This document shows, piece by piece, positions 27,677 through 36,962 of a stretch of 64,000 nucleotides of DNA (position 1 is the first letter of the stretch; each line of letters starts with the position of its first letter). The DNA comes from Cognatundibacterium rivi (GTDB lineage: Bacteria; Pseudomonadota; Gammaproteobacteria; Burkholderiales; Burkholderiaceae_D). The notes under the pieces were generated by a model that was not told the DNA's origin, did no database searches, and worked only from the letters and a program-made list of their open reading frames with translations. Both the position numbers and the translations under genes were made by a program. Location: assembly GCF_018139565.1 (NCBI RefSeq), contig NZ_JAGSPK010000001.1:1-64000 (forward strand), in the 5' to 3' direction.

Positions 27677-29073
27677 ACAAAGCCCAGAGTACGGTTGCTG
27701 ACGTTGTAATTCGCCAGATTCGGTAACAACATCAGTAAATTACTGTCGGATACACCCAGCCATTTCCCCAATGTTGCGGCGTACTGATCTACCGAAGTGG
27801 TCGGCAATAAACGTCCCTGACCGACATCGTCAGGACCATTCGACGCAACGACGGGCGGTGTGCCGAAATAACGCTGACCGTTCACCGCGCCACCCATCAC
27901 AAAATGCATGCTGCCCCAGCCATGATCTGAACCGTCATTGTTACCACTGAGCGTACGGCCAAAATCAGATGCGGTGAATGTCGTTACCCTATCCGCCACG
28001 CCTAACTCCACTGTTGCGTTATAAAACGCAGCCATGCCATCTGCCAGCGTTTTCATCAGACCGGGATGATTCGCCACCAGACCGTCATGCGTATCAAAAC
28101 CGCCCATAGAAACAAAAAACACCTGACGTTTCGCACCAAGCGTCGTCGCGCTGGAAATCATACGAGCCACTAATTTCAGTTGATCACCCAGACTGTTTTT
28201 CGTCGGGAAAGGTGTATTCAGTACAGGTGTGCTGGCCAAAGCCGAAGACAAAATGACGTTCGCATCAATTGCCCGTTTCGTCACGCGGTTATATTCATTT
28301 TCAAATAAATGTGTGCGGCTTTGGGTGATTAAATTTTGTAAGGCAGCAGAGCATTCTTTTGAGCCAAACATCGAAGTCTGCAAGGCCGATAACGGCACGG
28401 ATCCGCTGGTTGATACCTGATACTGCACCGCTGTATTTCCGGATAAATACACCGCGTTTCCGGAGACGTTGATACAGGTAAAGGTGGAATTAGTATTCGC
28501 AGCCTGAAACAAATCTCCCATACGACCGCCCCAGCCGGTACGTGCGCCTTCCGCAGAACTCGACTGCCAGACAGATTGCTGATCGTTATGCGAAAACAGT
28601 TTCGGTGGTAAAGGTACGCTCTTGTTTGTGTACTGCAATTTAGTGGTCGGTTGTACCAATGTACCCGCATTCAGGATCACGCCCAATTTACCGGCATTGA
28701 AGATCGGCATCAGCGGTGCCAGATTCGGTGCCAGCGCATACTGATGGCTGGCACCGGCGCTGTCTTTCGGGTCATTGAGCGAGGTCAGCGCCGTCGCGGT
28801 CAGCGCATCCCGCGCATACGCCAGAGTCGGGCGTAAGCTTGAATACGCATTGTAGGAGCTGGTATCGTAAGGCACCAAGGTATTGCCGTAATCGTTACCG
28901 CCGTATAAAAATACGCAGACGATGGCTTTGTAATCCGTTGCCGTGGCCGCAGCAGCCTCAGACATCGCCGCCAGATTTAGGGCCCAAGGTGTCGCCACAC
29001 CGGCCACCGATAAAGCGGAGGCGCGCTGTAAAAATGCCCGGCGGGATGCATTCATCCTGGTTTGATCGGTCAT
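27673..29073 (-). CDS. DUF1501 family protein with a Tat signal
   Basis: A 466-residue protein of the DUF1501 family (alkaline-phosphatase-like superfamily; function not known). It begins with a twin-arginine signal, ASRRAFLQRASALSVAGVAT, so it is exported folded. GGNDYGNTLVPYD, SMGGFDTHDG and SDFGRTL are typical motifs. I start at the ATG at 29073 with AAGGAA nine bases upstream. It follows the DUF1800 gene by ten bases; the pair is almost always found together. Confidence 0.88.
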   Translation of the reverse strand: MTDQTRMNASRRAFLQRASALSVAGVATPWALNLAAMSEAAAATATDYKAIVCVFLYGGNDYGNTLVPYDTSSYNAYSSLRPTLAYARDALTATALTSLNDPKDSAGASHQYALAPNLAPLMPIFNAGKLGVILNAGTLVQPTTKLQYTNKSVPLPPKLFSHNDQQSVWQSSSAEGARTGWGGRMGDLFQAANTNSTFTCINVSGNAVYLSGNTAVQYQVSTSGSVPLSALQTSMFGSKECSAALQNLITQSRTHLFENEYNRVTKRAIDANVILSSALASTPVLNTPFPTKNSLGDQLKLVARMISSATTLGAKRQVFFVSMGGFDTHDGLVANHPGLMKTLADGMAAFYNATVELGVADRVTTFTASDFGRTLSGNNDGSDHGWGSMHFVMGGAVNGQRYFGTPPVVASNGPDDVGQGRLLPTTSVDQYAATLGKWLGVSDSNLLMLLPNLANYNVSNRTLGFV

Positions 29074-29083
29074 GATGAATTCC

Positions 29084-30793
29084 TTATTTGATAACAACAA
29101 ATTCTGGTGCAGCCAGAACCAGGGTCAGTGCGGCATAAATGCGATTATTTTTGCGCGCATCCGTCCCTGTCGGCATAGTGTTAACCGCGCTGGCAATGCT
29201 GTTCAGCGTTTCATCGCTGATTTGCCCTGCTGCCAGCACAATATTGATTTCTTTCAGCAGCGCCGATGCGTTTTCAGCTAAGGGCAGCAAGCTGCTGTAA
29301 TCGGGGATTAAATCGGTGTTACCAAGACTGACCAGGCGCTGCATAAAATTCACATAGCCCACCACAGTTGATTCATTGGTAATCTGAAATTCCGGCGCGA
29401 CCAGAGATGCCGCGCCTATCGCGCTATTCGGCGGTAAGTAGCCGGGACGGAAAAAATTAAAGACCGATGAAGAACGCGAAGGACTTTGCCCAAGCCGGGT
29501 CGCCGGGTCACTGGTATTACCGATACTCCAGTTACCACTGACTGACGATAACTTATATGCCCGTGCCCATGCCAGCAGGCGCAACACCGGTTCGCGCAAT
29601 TTGCCGGATTGCGGATTACTGAGATTCGCTGCGTTGCGCGCTTCATCATCCAGCAACAAAGCTTTGACCACAGCACCCAGATTGCCTTTCACTCCTTTGC
29701 CATCATTCATGAAGACACTCGCAACACGCTGCACATAAGCTGGCGTCGGGTTGCTGGTCACCAGTCGCTGTATCAGCTGACGGCAAATAAATGGGGCAAC
29801 ATTCGGATGCGCAAAAATAATATCCAAGGCCGCTTTTAAACTTTGCGCCCCGTTTAAACCGGCAGGTACTGTTGCTCCCAGAAATGTCGAAGCACCTGTT
29901 TCGTGGCGACTATCGACCTGCGTCATCGGACGCCGTAAAAAATCGGGCGTGTCGGTTTTGCTAGTGGATAAATCGAAATCCCAGCCAGTAAAAATTCTGG
30001 CAAGACCGGTGATGTCATCAAGGGTATACGTTTCCTGCTGCACGCCATTCACGGTCAGCGGCGTTCCATCTGGATTGAGCTTTAGCAGTCCGATAGAAAA
30101 CAATTGCATCAGTTCACGGGCGTAATTTTCATCAGGTAAGGCACCGGTTTTGGCGTTGTATTTGGTGTTGCCACGATAGGTCAGGTATTGTCCCATCGCC
30201 GCGCTGGTAGAGACGTTCTCCAGCAAAGTACGGAAATTGCCAAAACATTGCGCTTCCAGCAAATCCAGAAACTGGGCCGCAGAAAATGCCTGCCAGCCAG
30301 CGCCCACCAGACCATCAATGCCGACCACGATGATTTCTGACAAAGCCAACGTGACGCGCTGACGTAATGTATCGGGCGCGTTAATCAGCTTGTACCAGAC
30401 CACAGAATCAAAACCGTTCTGGGTAAAAATATTCGCTGCCGCATTAAAGCCTTTGGCCACCAGCCAGTCCCAGCGGGTCTGGGAAGGCACCATCGCTATC
30501 TGCTCATCAATCCACGCCGCATAGCCTATCGCGCTGACGCGGGCAATCTGTTCGCGGGTCGCACCGGTCGACGCCTGTGCCAAAAACCGCGATGCCTGAA
30601 TTTCGGTGACGGGTGGAGCATTGATAACGGGAGCGGTGCTGCCAGTGCCCCCCGTGCTTCCGCCGCCACCGCCACAGGCGCTCAACAGGGTGGCCGATGC
30701 CAGCACCGCAGCAGGTAAGCCCACGCCGGAATTTTCATGCAGGCGGGAAGGATCATCCCCGAGAACGATCTCATCTTCAGTTTGAACCAGCAT
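29084..30793 (-). CDS. DUF1800 family protein
   Basis: A 569-residue DUF1800 protein. The N-terminus has a hydrophobic stretch ending LLSACGGGGG (Cys40), like a lipobox but with an unusually long acidic leader. Family motifs include RFLAQASTGATREQI, YLTYRGNTKYN, NYARELMQLFSIGL and IFTGWDFD. The function is unknown; the constant pairing with DUF1501 suggests a shared extracytoplasmic role. The ATG at 30793 has AGGAGA six bases upstream; the frame is open 120 bases further but without a site. Confidence 0.88.
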   Translation of the reverse strand: MLVQTEDEIVLGDDPSRLHENSGVGLPAAVLASATLLSACGGGGGSTGGTGSTAPVINAPPVTEIQASRFLAQASTGATREQIARVSAIGYAAWIDEQIAMVPSQTRWDWLVAKGFNAAANIFTQNGFDSVVWYKLINAPDTLRQRVTLALSEIIVVGIDGLVGAGWQAFSAAQFLDLLEAQCFGNFRTLLENVSTSAAMGQYLTYRGNTKYNAKTGALPDENYARELMQLFSIGLLKLNPDGTPLTVNGVQQETYTLDDITGLARIFTGWDFDLSTSKTDTPDFLRRPMTQVDSRHETGASTFLGATVPAGLNGAQSLKAALDIIFAHPNVAPFICRQLIQRLVTSNPTPAYVQRVASVFMNDGKGVKGNLGAVVKALLLDDEARNAANLSNPQSGKLREPVLRLLAWARAYKLSSVSGNWSIGNTSDPATRLGQSPSRSSSVFNFFRPGYLPPNSAIGAASLVAPEFQITNESTVVGYVNFMQRLVSLGNTDLIPDYSSLLPLAENASALLKEINIVLAAGQISDETLNSIASAVNTMPTGTDARKNNRIYAALTLVLAAPEFVVIK

Positions 30794-31117
30794 GTATTTC
30801 TCCTTCTGTATGCATGCGATGCCAGACACCGTTGGCGAATCCGGAACAGCATAGAAGACAGCCGCTGGATTCGCATACTGAATTTGTATGCGCTCTTCAC
30901 AAAATGAACGCATAAAACCGCTACAAAAGCAGCGATTTCATAGGAGAATAGCGCAGTCGCTGAAAACCACGACATTAATTCTTGTTACATATTCGTTTCC
31001 GAAAACAACTTCATGTAGAGGATGCCTGCTACCAAATCATCAATCTTTGTTACAGTCCGTGCCACAGATTAAGGTATCCTTGCCAACCTGCCATCCAGAA
31101 ATTCTTGACCGCCATCC
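30794..31117. other. divergent intergenic region with a small palindrome
   Basis: A 324-base gap between the divergent DUF1800 and TonB-like genes. It contains CGCATACtgaatttGTATGCG (30872-30892), a perfect 7-bp palindrome about 80 bases upstream of the DUF1800 start that could be an operator. I see no other gene, repeat or terminator. Confidence 0.4.
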
Positions 31118-31978
31118 ATGAAGTTGAGTATCGAAGCACCAGAAAATGACCTTGCCAAGTCTGGCGAAATTCATCTGCATATCCGGTTTCGACCCGCCAA
31201 TTTCGTAGGTATCGTGATTGTTTTAATCATTCACGCCTTGCTGCTGTACTTCTTACTGAATATGCATCCGGTCAAGAAAAAGAAGCAGGGCGATGACGCC
31301 GCCTCACAAAACGCCATCGTTCTGATGCTGGATAAGGCAACCGTCGCAAAAATGGCGGCGCCTGAGCCCAAAAAGCCAGTTGCCAAACCTGTAGTCATTC
31401 CGCGACCGAAAAAATCCATCGTCTCACCGGTAACGCCGCCGGTAGCACCGGTTCCGATGGCGCAAACAACTGTCACCCAGCCCACGCCCATCGTTCAGGC
31501 ACCACCTGAGCAAGATATGATGAGTATGCTGAATGCTGCGCGTGAACGACGCCGTGCACAGGAACAGTCCAGTCAGGAAAATGCGGCAAATCAGCCGGGA
31601 CGCGGCATGAGCCCACAAGAAGTCGCCGAAGCCAATGTCCGTCGCAGTATGCAGCAAGCAAATGGCCGCGAAGGTACTGGCGGGGTATTCCAGATCACGA
31701 GCAAAAGCTTACGCATGGCGACCTTCACTTTCCGCGGCTGGAAGCCAGACAGACAAAACAGCTTCAAGAAGACGATAGAAGTGGATGCAGGTCTTGGCGG
31801 CGACATTGAGATCGCCATCATCCGCCGCATGATTGTGTTAATCCGTGAGGAATATCAGGGCGATTTCAGTTGGGAGTCACATCGCCTTGGCCGGGTCGTC
31901 ACCTTGTCAGCCAGACCGCAGGACACCGCAGAGCTGGAAAATTTTATGATGAAAGAGTTTTTCGGCAGCGGCCGTTAA
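31118..31978 (+). CDS. TonB-like single-pass membrane protein
   Basis: A 286-residue protein with one membrane helix (about 28-48) after a short cytoplasmic N-terminus, then a Lys/Pro/Val-rich linker (about 50-130: APEPKKPVAKPVV, SPVTPPVAPVP). This layout is TonB/TolA-like. The C-terminal part (about 185-286) does not show the usual TonB end and I do not recognise it. It could link an inner-membrane complex to the envelope. It stands alone between the DUF1800 pair and the small minus-strand gene. Confidence 0.6.
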   Translation: MKLSIEAPENDLAKSGEIHLHIRFRPANFVGIVIVLIIHALLLYFLLNMHPVKKKKQGDDAASQNAIVLMLDKATVAKMAAPEPKKPVAKPVVIPRPKKSIVSPVTPPVAPVPMAQTTVTQPTPIVQAPPEQDMMSMLNAARERRRAQEQSSQENAANQPGRGMSPQEVAEANVRRSMQQANGREGTGGVFQITSKSLRMATFTFRGWKPDRQNSFKKTIEVDAGLGGDIEIAIIRRMIVLIREEYQGDFSWESHRLGRVVTLSARPQDTAELENFMMKEFFGSGR

Positions 31979-32001
31979 ACCCTACAGACACCGTTGCGCG
32001 A

Positions 32002-32328
32002 TCAACCTGGTACACGCCTGCGCAAACTGCGGTGCCACTGGCGAAGAACAAAGGTTTTGAGTGCACGCCAGAATCGAACAACCATACTGGGCTCTGGTAA
32101 TTGTGTCAGAATCTCGCTGCGCTGCCGGGCCGATATCTGTATCCACCCGCTATGTTCAACAGCATAGACAGCACCTTCCGGCATGTAAATTTGCGTTGTG
32201 TAAGCATAGGCATCAACACCGGATGAGGGAATCCGAATAACGACCTGTCCCACACTTAAGTGCAATAAAGTACCGGCAGTAACATATACCTGATACGACT
32301 GCGCGGATTGCAAGGTAGTGATATGCAT
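32002..32328 (-). CDS. small DUF2917-like protein
   Basis: A 108-residue protein. The N-terminal two-thirds (VTAGTLLHLSVGQVVIRIPS...IYMPEGAVYAVEHSGWIQIS) reads as a beta-rich, cupin-like fold similar to DUF2917; the C-terminal tail is rich in Arg and Trp. There is no signal peptide. It diverges from the MocR regulator across 173 bases that contain repeated TGTGTCTGTT-like sequences, so it may be a target of that regulator. Confidence 0.55.
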   Translation of the reverse strand: MHITTLQSAQSYQVYVTAGTLLHLSVGQVVIRIPSSGVDAYAYTTQIYMPEGAVYAVEHSGWIQISARQRSEILTQLPEPSMVVRFWRALKTFVLRQWHRSLRRRVPG

Positions 32329-32382
32329 GCTGAGCTCTCATCTGAAGATATGCACACAGAATAGGTCAGCGCCAATATCCGT

Positions 32383-32471
32383 AACAGACACAAAAACACA
32401 CAGACTGCATCGGTGCAAACCATAATTCCGGCATCTGTTATTGTGTCTATTCACGCTAACTGTATCTGTTC
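32383..32471. promoter_or_regulatory. candidate MocR operator repeats
   Basis: Three related 10-mers lie between the divergent genes: TGTGTCTGTT on the minus strand (32383-32392), TGTGTCTATT (32442-32451) and TGTATCTGTT (32461-32470) on the plus strand. The last two are direct repeats 19 bases apart. MocR-type regulators typically bind direct repeats near their own promoters, so this is a candidate site. Confidence 0.45.
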
Positions 32472-32501
32472 ATCCTGTATGGCGGAGAGGATCATCGTCG
32501 T

Positions 32502-34013
32502 ATGCCCAAACACAGCACATTTCAACTGTACAACCCGAATCACGAGCATGATTTGCCTCTGCCTCTATACCGACGGCTGGCCAATCATTATTTATCGGCG
32601 ATCAAGGCGGGAACGCTGGTGGTTGGCGATCGTATGCCGTCTGTACGCAAGCTGATGCAATTGCATACGGTGAGCTTATCGACCGCTTTACAGATGTGCC
32701 GCCAGCTGGAAACCGAGGGATGGCTGGAAGCGCGCCCACGCTCGGGTTATTTTGTGCGTCAGCCAAGGCGCATTAATCTGGTGCCGGCAACTGAGCCCCC
32801 CGTCAATGCGCCGATTGACCCGGCGCAGTTCGTCGGTATTCACGAACGAGTGTCAGCCATCATCGCTCAGGGGCAGCGTCCGGTGAACATCAATTTCGCC
32901 AGAGCCAACGGTGAGCCGGATATGTATCCACAGGAAGAGTTAAAAAATCTGGCCATACGCTTGCTGCGACAGCGGCCGCAATTACTAACCAAAGCGATCT
33001 CGCCGGGTGGTAATAAGGAGCTGAAAGCAGCATTGGCAAAGCGTGCGCTGGGCATAGGCATGAGCATCAAGCCCGATGATGTCGTTGTTACTATGGGTTG
33101 TATCGAGGCTTTAAATCTGGCCTTACGCGCAGTGGCGCAAGCCGGTGACATCATCGCGGTAGAGTCGCCGACGTTTTATGGTCTGCTGCAAGTGCTCGAA
33201 AGTCTGGGCATGAAGGCGCTGGAAATTCCGACCAGCCCGCAAACCGGGATCTCAATAGAGGCGCTGGAGTTGGCAATGCGAACCTACGACAATATTAAAG
33301 CCGTCGTTGTCGTGCCGCATTTGCAAAATCCTTTGGGCAGCATCATGCCGGATAGCCATAAACAAAGACTGGTGGCTCTGTGCGAAACGCAGCAGATTCC
33401 CTTGATTGAAGATGATTCGTACAGCGCCTTAGTGAATGCCGACGCGACACCGGTCAGCGCCAAACACTGGGATAAAACTGGCAATGTGATTTATTGTGCT
33501 TCGCTGCATAAAATTCTGGCACCGGGCTTGCGCGTCGGCTGGATGGTTGCCGGACGCTGGCACGCCAGAATCAGCATGCTGAAATATGCCCAAACCCGGT
33601 ATAACGAAGAATGGTCGCAAATCGTGCTGGCCGAATTTATCAACTCCAGCGCCTACGACCGCCACCTGCGGCGGCTGCGCCATAGTCTGACGCAGCAACG
33701 CGAGCGCACCGCAGAAGCCATTGCCGCCTATTTTCCTGCCGGTACGCGCCTGACGATACCGGATGGCGGGGTGTCACTCTGGATAGAAATGCCGCATCAG
33801 CTTTCGTCGCAAGCCGTGTTTGAGGCCGCGTTAGAACAGGGGATATTAGTGTCGCCCGGCTTACTGTATTCAAACTCGAACCGGTTTGATCATTTTCTGC
33901 GTTTAAATTGCGGCAAGCATTTCACGCCGGAATTGGATAATGCGCTGCGCCAGCTGGGACACATCATCACGGCCATGGCACAACAACGTCAGCAACGGCA
34001 CATCGCTGCTTAA
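32502..34013 (+). CDS. MocR-family (GntR/aminotransferase) transcriptional regulator
   Basis: A 503-residue MocR-type regulator. A winged helix-turn-helix of the GntR class (about 20-90: PLPLYRRLANHYLSAIKAGT...PSVRKLMQLHTVSLSTALQM) is fused to a fold-type-I aminotransferase domain (about 140-490) with the PLP lysine at Lys337 (SLHKILAPGLRVGW). Such proteins sense PLP or amino-compound ligands. The target is unknown; the divergent DUF2917-like gene and downstream dctA are the nearest candidates. Confidence 0.9.
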   Translation: MPKHSTFQLYNPNHEHDLPLPLYRRLANHYLSAIKAGTLVVGDRMPSVRKLMQLHTVSLSTALQMCRQLETEGWLEARPRSGYFVRQPRRINLVPATEPPVNAPIDPAQFVGIHERVSAIIAQGQRPVNINFARANGEPDMYPQEELKNLAIRLLRQRPQLLTKAISPGGNKELKAALAKRALGIGMSIKPDDVVVTMGCIEALNLALRAVAQAGDIIAVESPTFYGLLQVLESLGMKALEIPTSPQTGISIEALELAMRTYDNIKAVVVVPHLQNPLGSIMPDSHKQRLVALCETQQIPLIEDDSYSALVNADATPVSAKHWDKTGNVIYCASLHKILAPGLRVGWMVAGRWHARISMLKYAQTRYNEEWSQIVLAEFINSSAYDRHLRRLRHSLTQQRERTAEAIAAYFPAGTRLTIPDGGVSLWIEMPHQLSSQAVFEAALEQGILVSPGLLYSNSNRFDHFLRLNCGKHFTPELDNALRQLGHIITAMAQQRQQRHIAA

Positions 34014-34108
34014 CATCATCCGGCCTGAAAATCTGCTCAGGATTCAGCGCCGGTTTTCTGCTCTCCACTACCCGCTTGGCAGATTGGCAATCGTGTGGAA
34101 ACCCACAA

Positions 34109-34137
34109 TTGCCCGGACTTGCCTATTTTTTGATAAT
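34109..34137 (+). promoter_or_regulatory. putative dctA promoter
   Basis: TTGCCC (34109-34114), a 17-base spacer and GATAAT (34132-34137), about 80 bases before the dctA ATG. A hairpin GGCAAT..TGTGG/CCACA.ATTGCC (about 34086-34113) precedes it and could end mocR transcription. Confidence 0.45.
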
Positions 34138-34218
34138 ACTTCCGGTTAGAAATCATTGTGATTGTTATGGCGCATGCATTCTCGCCATCAAATTTCACAA
34201 AATTATCGGAGACGGCAA

Positions 34219-35529
34219 ATGAATAAGCCACCAATTTACAAATCCCTGTATTTTCAGGTGATCAGCGCCATCATCATCGGCGTTTTATTAGGTCACTATT
34301 ACCCTGATTCCGGCGCGGCAATGAAACCGCTGGGTGACGGCTTCATCAAGCTGATCAAGATGATGATTGCACCGATTATTTTCTGTACCGTGGTGGTTGG
34401 TATCGCCGGTATGGAAGATATGAAAAAAGTAGGTAAAACTGGCGGTATGGCACTGCTGTACTTTGAAGTTGTCAGTACGCTGGCGCTGATTGTCGGGCTG
34501 GTCATGATCAATCTCGTACAACCCGGTGCCGGTATGCATATCGATGTGAATGCGCTCGATACCAAAGGAATCGCAGCCTTCACTGCTCCGGGAAAAATGC
34601 AGACAACGACCGAGTTTCTGATGGCCATTATTCCGACAACCATTGTCGATGCATTTGCCAAAGGTGAAATTCTGCAAGTCTTGCTGATCTCGGTATTTTT
34701 TGGTTTTGCATTGCATCGTTTCGGTGGTCGTGGCACGCTGGTTTTTGACTTTATCGAAAAATTCTCTCACGTCTTATTCGTCATCGTTGGCTACATCATG
34801 AAAGCAGCGCCAATTGGTGCGTTCGGTGCGATGGCATTTACTATCGGTAAATTCGGTGTTTCCTCACTGCTGTCACTCGGTTATCTGATGGCGACTTTTT
34901 ATGGAACCTGCCTGATTTTCATTTTCGTCGTTCTCGGCACGATTGCTAAGTTCCACGGTTTCAGCATCTGGAAATTCGTCAAATACATCAAAGAAGAATT
35001 GCTGATCGTGCTCGGTACATCATCGTCAGAATCCGCATTGCCGGGGATTATCGCGAAGCTGGAAAAACTGGGCGTCAAAAAATCAGTCGTTGGTCTGGTT
35101 GTTCCAACCGGTTATTCATTTAACCTCGATGGCACTTCGATTTATCTGACCATGGCCGCGGTATTCATTGCGCAAGCAACCGATACACCGATGAGCCTGA
35201 TGCAGCAAATTACTTTGCTGGCCGTCTTATTGCTGACCTCCAAAGGCGCGGCTGGTATCACCGGCAGCGGCTTTATCGTGCTGGCTGCCACCTTGTCTGC
35301 GGTAGGCCACGTCCCGGTTGCAGGTCTCGCTCTGATACTCGGTATTGACCGCTTCATGTCAGAAGCCCGCGCATTGACGAATCTGATCGGGAACGGCGTT
35401 GCAACTATCGTCGTGGCGAAGTGGGGAAATGACGTCAACATGCAACAACTGGAAAATGGTCTGAATTCAATCAGCCCGGCAGACAATGATGATTACGAAG
35501 CGATGATGGATGTACCACGGCATCGCTGA
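34219..35529 (+). CDS. dctA: C4-dicarboxylate transport protein DctA
   Basis: A 436-residue sodium/proton:dicarboxylate symporter (DAACS family) that takes up succinate, fumarate and malate. Signatures include [30 protein letters not shown] and [19 protein letters not shown], with about eight membrane helices and two re-entrant loops. The ATG at 34219 has GGAGAC upstream; the frame is open 57 bases further without a site. No dctBD two-component genes are adjacent. A strong terminator follows. Confidence 0.95.
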   Translation: MNKPPIYKSLYFQVISAIIIGVLLGHYYPDSGAAMKPLGDGFIKLIKMMIAPIIFCTVVVGIAGMEDMKKVGKTGGMALLYFEVVSTLALIVGLVMINLVQPGAGMHIDVNALDTKGIAAFTAPGKMQTTTEFLMAIIPTTIVDAFAKGEILQVLLISVFFGFALHRFGGRGTLVFDFIEKFSHVLFVIVGYIMKAAPIGAFGAMAFTIGKFGVSSLLSLGYLMATFYGTCLIFIFVVLGTIAKFHGFSIWKFVKYIKEELLIVLGTSSSESALPGIIAKLEKLGVKKSVVGLVVPTGYSFNLDGTSIYLTMAAVFIAQATDTPMSLMQQITLLAVLLLTSKGAAGITGSGFIVLAATLSAVGHVPVAGLALILGIDRFMSEARALTNLIGNGVATIVVAKWGNDVNMQQLENGLNSISPADNDDYEAMMDVPRHR

Positions 35530-35550
35530 TCGGTTGATGATCATAAAAAA

Positions 35551-35575
35551 AAGCGGACATCAGTCCGCTTTTTTT
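35551..35575. terminator. bidirectional intrinsic terminator
   Basis: An 8-bp stem AAGCGGAC / GTCCGCTT (35551-35558, 35563-35570) with loop ATCA, flanked by an A-run and a T-run, between convergent dctA and the MFS gene. Confidence 0.9.
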
Positions 35576-35610
35576 ATAGGTGCAAATTTTCGTATGCAAA
35601 TGATAGCGCG

Positions 35611-36834
35611 CTATTTTTTCAAGTGTCGCGTCGCCAGCAAAAGCGCAAATAATTGTACTGTTGCCGCCATAAAGAACGGCGCACCAAGCATCCAACTACC
35701 GCGCGGAAAATGACTCACCTGTGCCAGCAACGCCGTGCCAGTGAGTGTCGCGGCAACGCTCATGATACTCGCCAGTGCGCTTAGTGAGCCCATGGCTAAA
35801 CCTTGCGAACGCGCATTCACAGCACGCGAAAAAAAAGCCTGTAAAGCTGGCCCGGAAGCAAATGCCAGCATATTGCACAGGATCAGGACATACATCATCC
35901 AACCCTGCGTAGCCACGCCGTACAGACTCAGCGCAATACACGAAGACGTGAGGCCAAACAAAACAGCATTCGCATCACCGACACGCTGAATATAACGCGT
36001 CAGAAAAACACCTTGCATCAGCACACTGGAAATACCGACCATAAACAGGGAAAACCCATTTTGCATCGGCGTCCAGCCAAAACGTAATTCTGTCGATAAA
36101 ACCCAGGTCGTTTGCAAAATAAACTGGGCAAACATCGACAACGCATACACCCATACCAATGGTCCCACGCTCTGTAAATGCGCAAGCCCGTTCAGTCCGG
36201 CAAATGGGTTGGCCGATAACAGTGAAAAGGCTTTACGGTGTTCCGGCGATAAGGATTCAGGCAAAGAGAAATAGCCGTAGACCACGTTTGCCAGCGACAC
36301 AACGGCCGCCAGATAAAACGGGTAATGAATATTGGCTTCACCGAGCAGCCCGCCGATCACAGGTCCGCAGATAAAGCCAAGACCAAACATCGCGCCAATT
36401 TTTCCCAGCGCCTTGCTGCGATTTTCCGGAGCGCTGACATCCGCAATATAGGCCGTTGCAACTGACAGATTACCCGCCGTCACACCGCCCAAAGCCCGGA
36501 TAAACAGCAGCCAGTATATGGATGTCGCCTGAGTCAGTAAAATAAAATTCAGCCCCAGTCCGAACACACAGGTCAGCAACACCGGACGGCGACCAAAGCG
36601 GTCACTCAGTGCGCCGATCACCGGTGCAAAGAAAAACTGCATCACGCCATAGATGGCGACAATCGCACCATACCAGTATGCCTGCATATCACTCTGCAGA
36701 GTGAACGACGCCACCAGCCGGGGCAGAACAGGAATGATCAGACCGATGCCGAGAATATCCAGAAAGACAGTAATCAGCACAAAACGCACATTCGTCGACA
36801 AAGACGTTTGCTCAGAAGAATCCGGTGGAGGCAT
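35611..36834 (-). CDS. TetA-like MFS efflux transporter
   Basis: A 407-residue, 12-helix major facilitator protein of the TCR/Tet subfamily: FLDILGIGLIIPVLPRLV at the first helix, GALSDRFGRRPVLL in loop 2-3, and AYIADVSAPENRSKALGKIG after helix 4. The similarity to tetracycline exporters is family-level; the substrate cannot be told and no tetR lies beside it. The ATG at 36834 has GAGAG upstream; I rejected a start 111 bases earlier as too basic and without a site. Confidence 0.88.
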   Translation of the reverse strand: MPPPDSSEQTSLSTNVRFVLITVFLDILGIGLIIPVLPRLVASFTLQSDMQAYWYGAIVAIYGVMQFFFAPVIGALSDRFGRRPVLLTCVFGLGLNFILLTQATSIYWLLFIRALGGVTAGNLSVATAYIADVSAPENRSKALGKIGAMFGLGFICGPVIGGLLGEANIHYPFYLAAVVSLANVVYGYFSLPESLSPEHRKAFSLLSANPFAGLNGLAHLQSVGPLVWVYALSMFAQFILQTTWVLSTELRFGWTPMQNGFSLFMVGISSVLMQGVFLTRYIQRVGDANAVLFGLTSSCIALSLYGVATQGWMMYVLILCNMLAFASGPALQAFFSRAVNARSQGLAMGSLSALASIMSVAATLTGTALLAQVSHFPRGSWMLGAPFFMAATVQLFALLLATRHLKK

Positions 36835-36962
36835 CGGCACTCTCTTTCGATACAATAAAAATTCAGGGATCAATTTGCGGTGTCGCCGTCTTACACGCAT
36901 TATCAGGCGAGTGTTTGCATAGTATATGATTAACCCTGACAACATGCTTCACGGGAGTTAAC

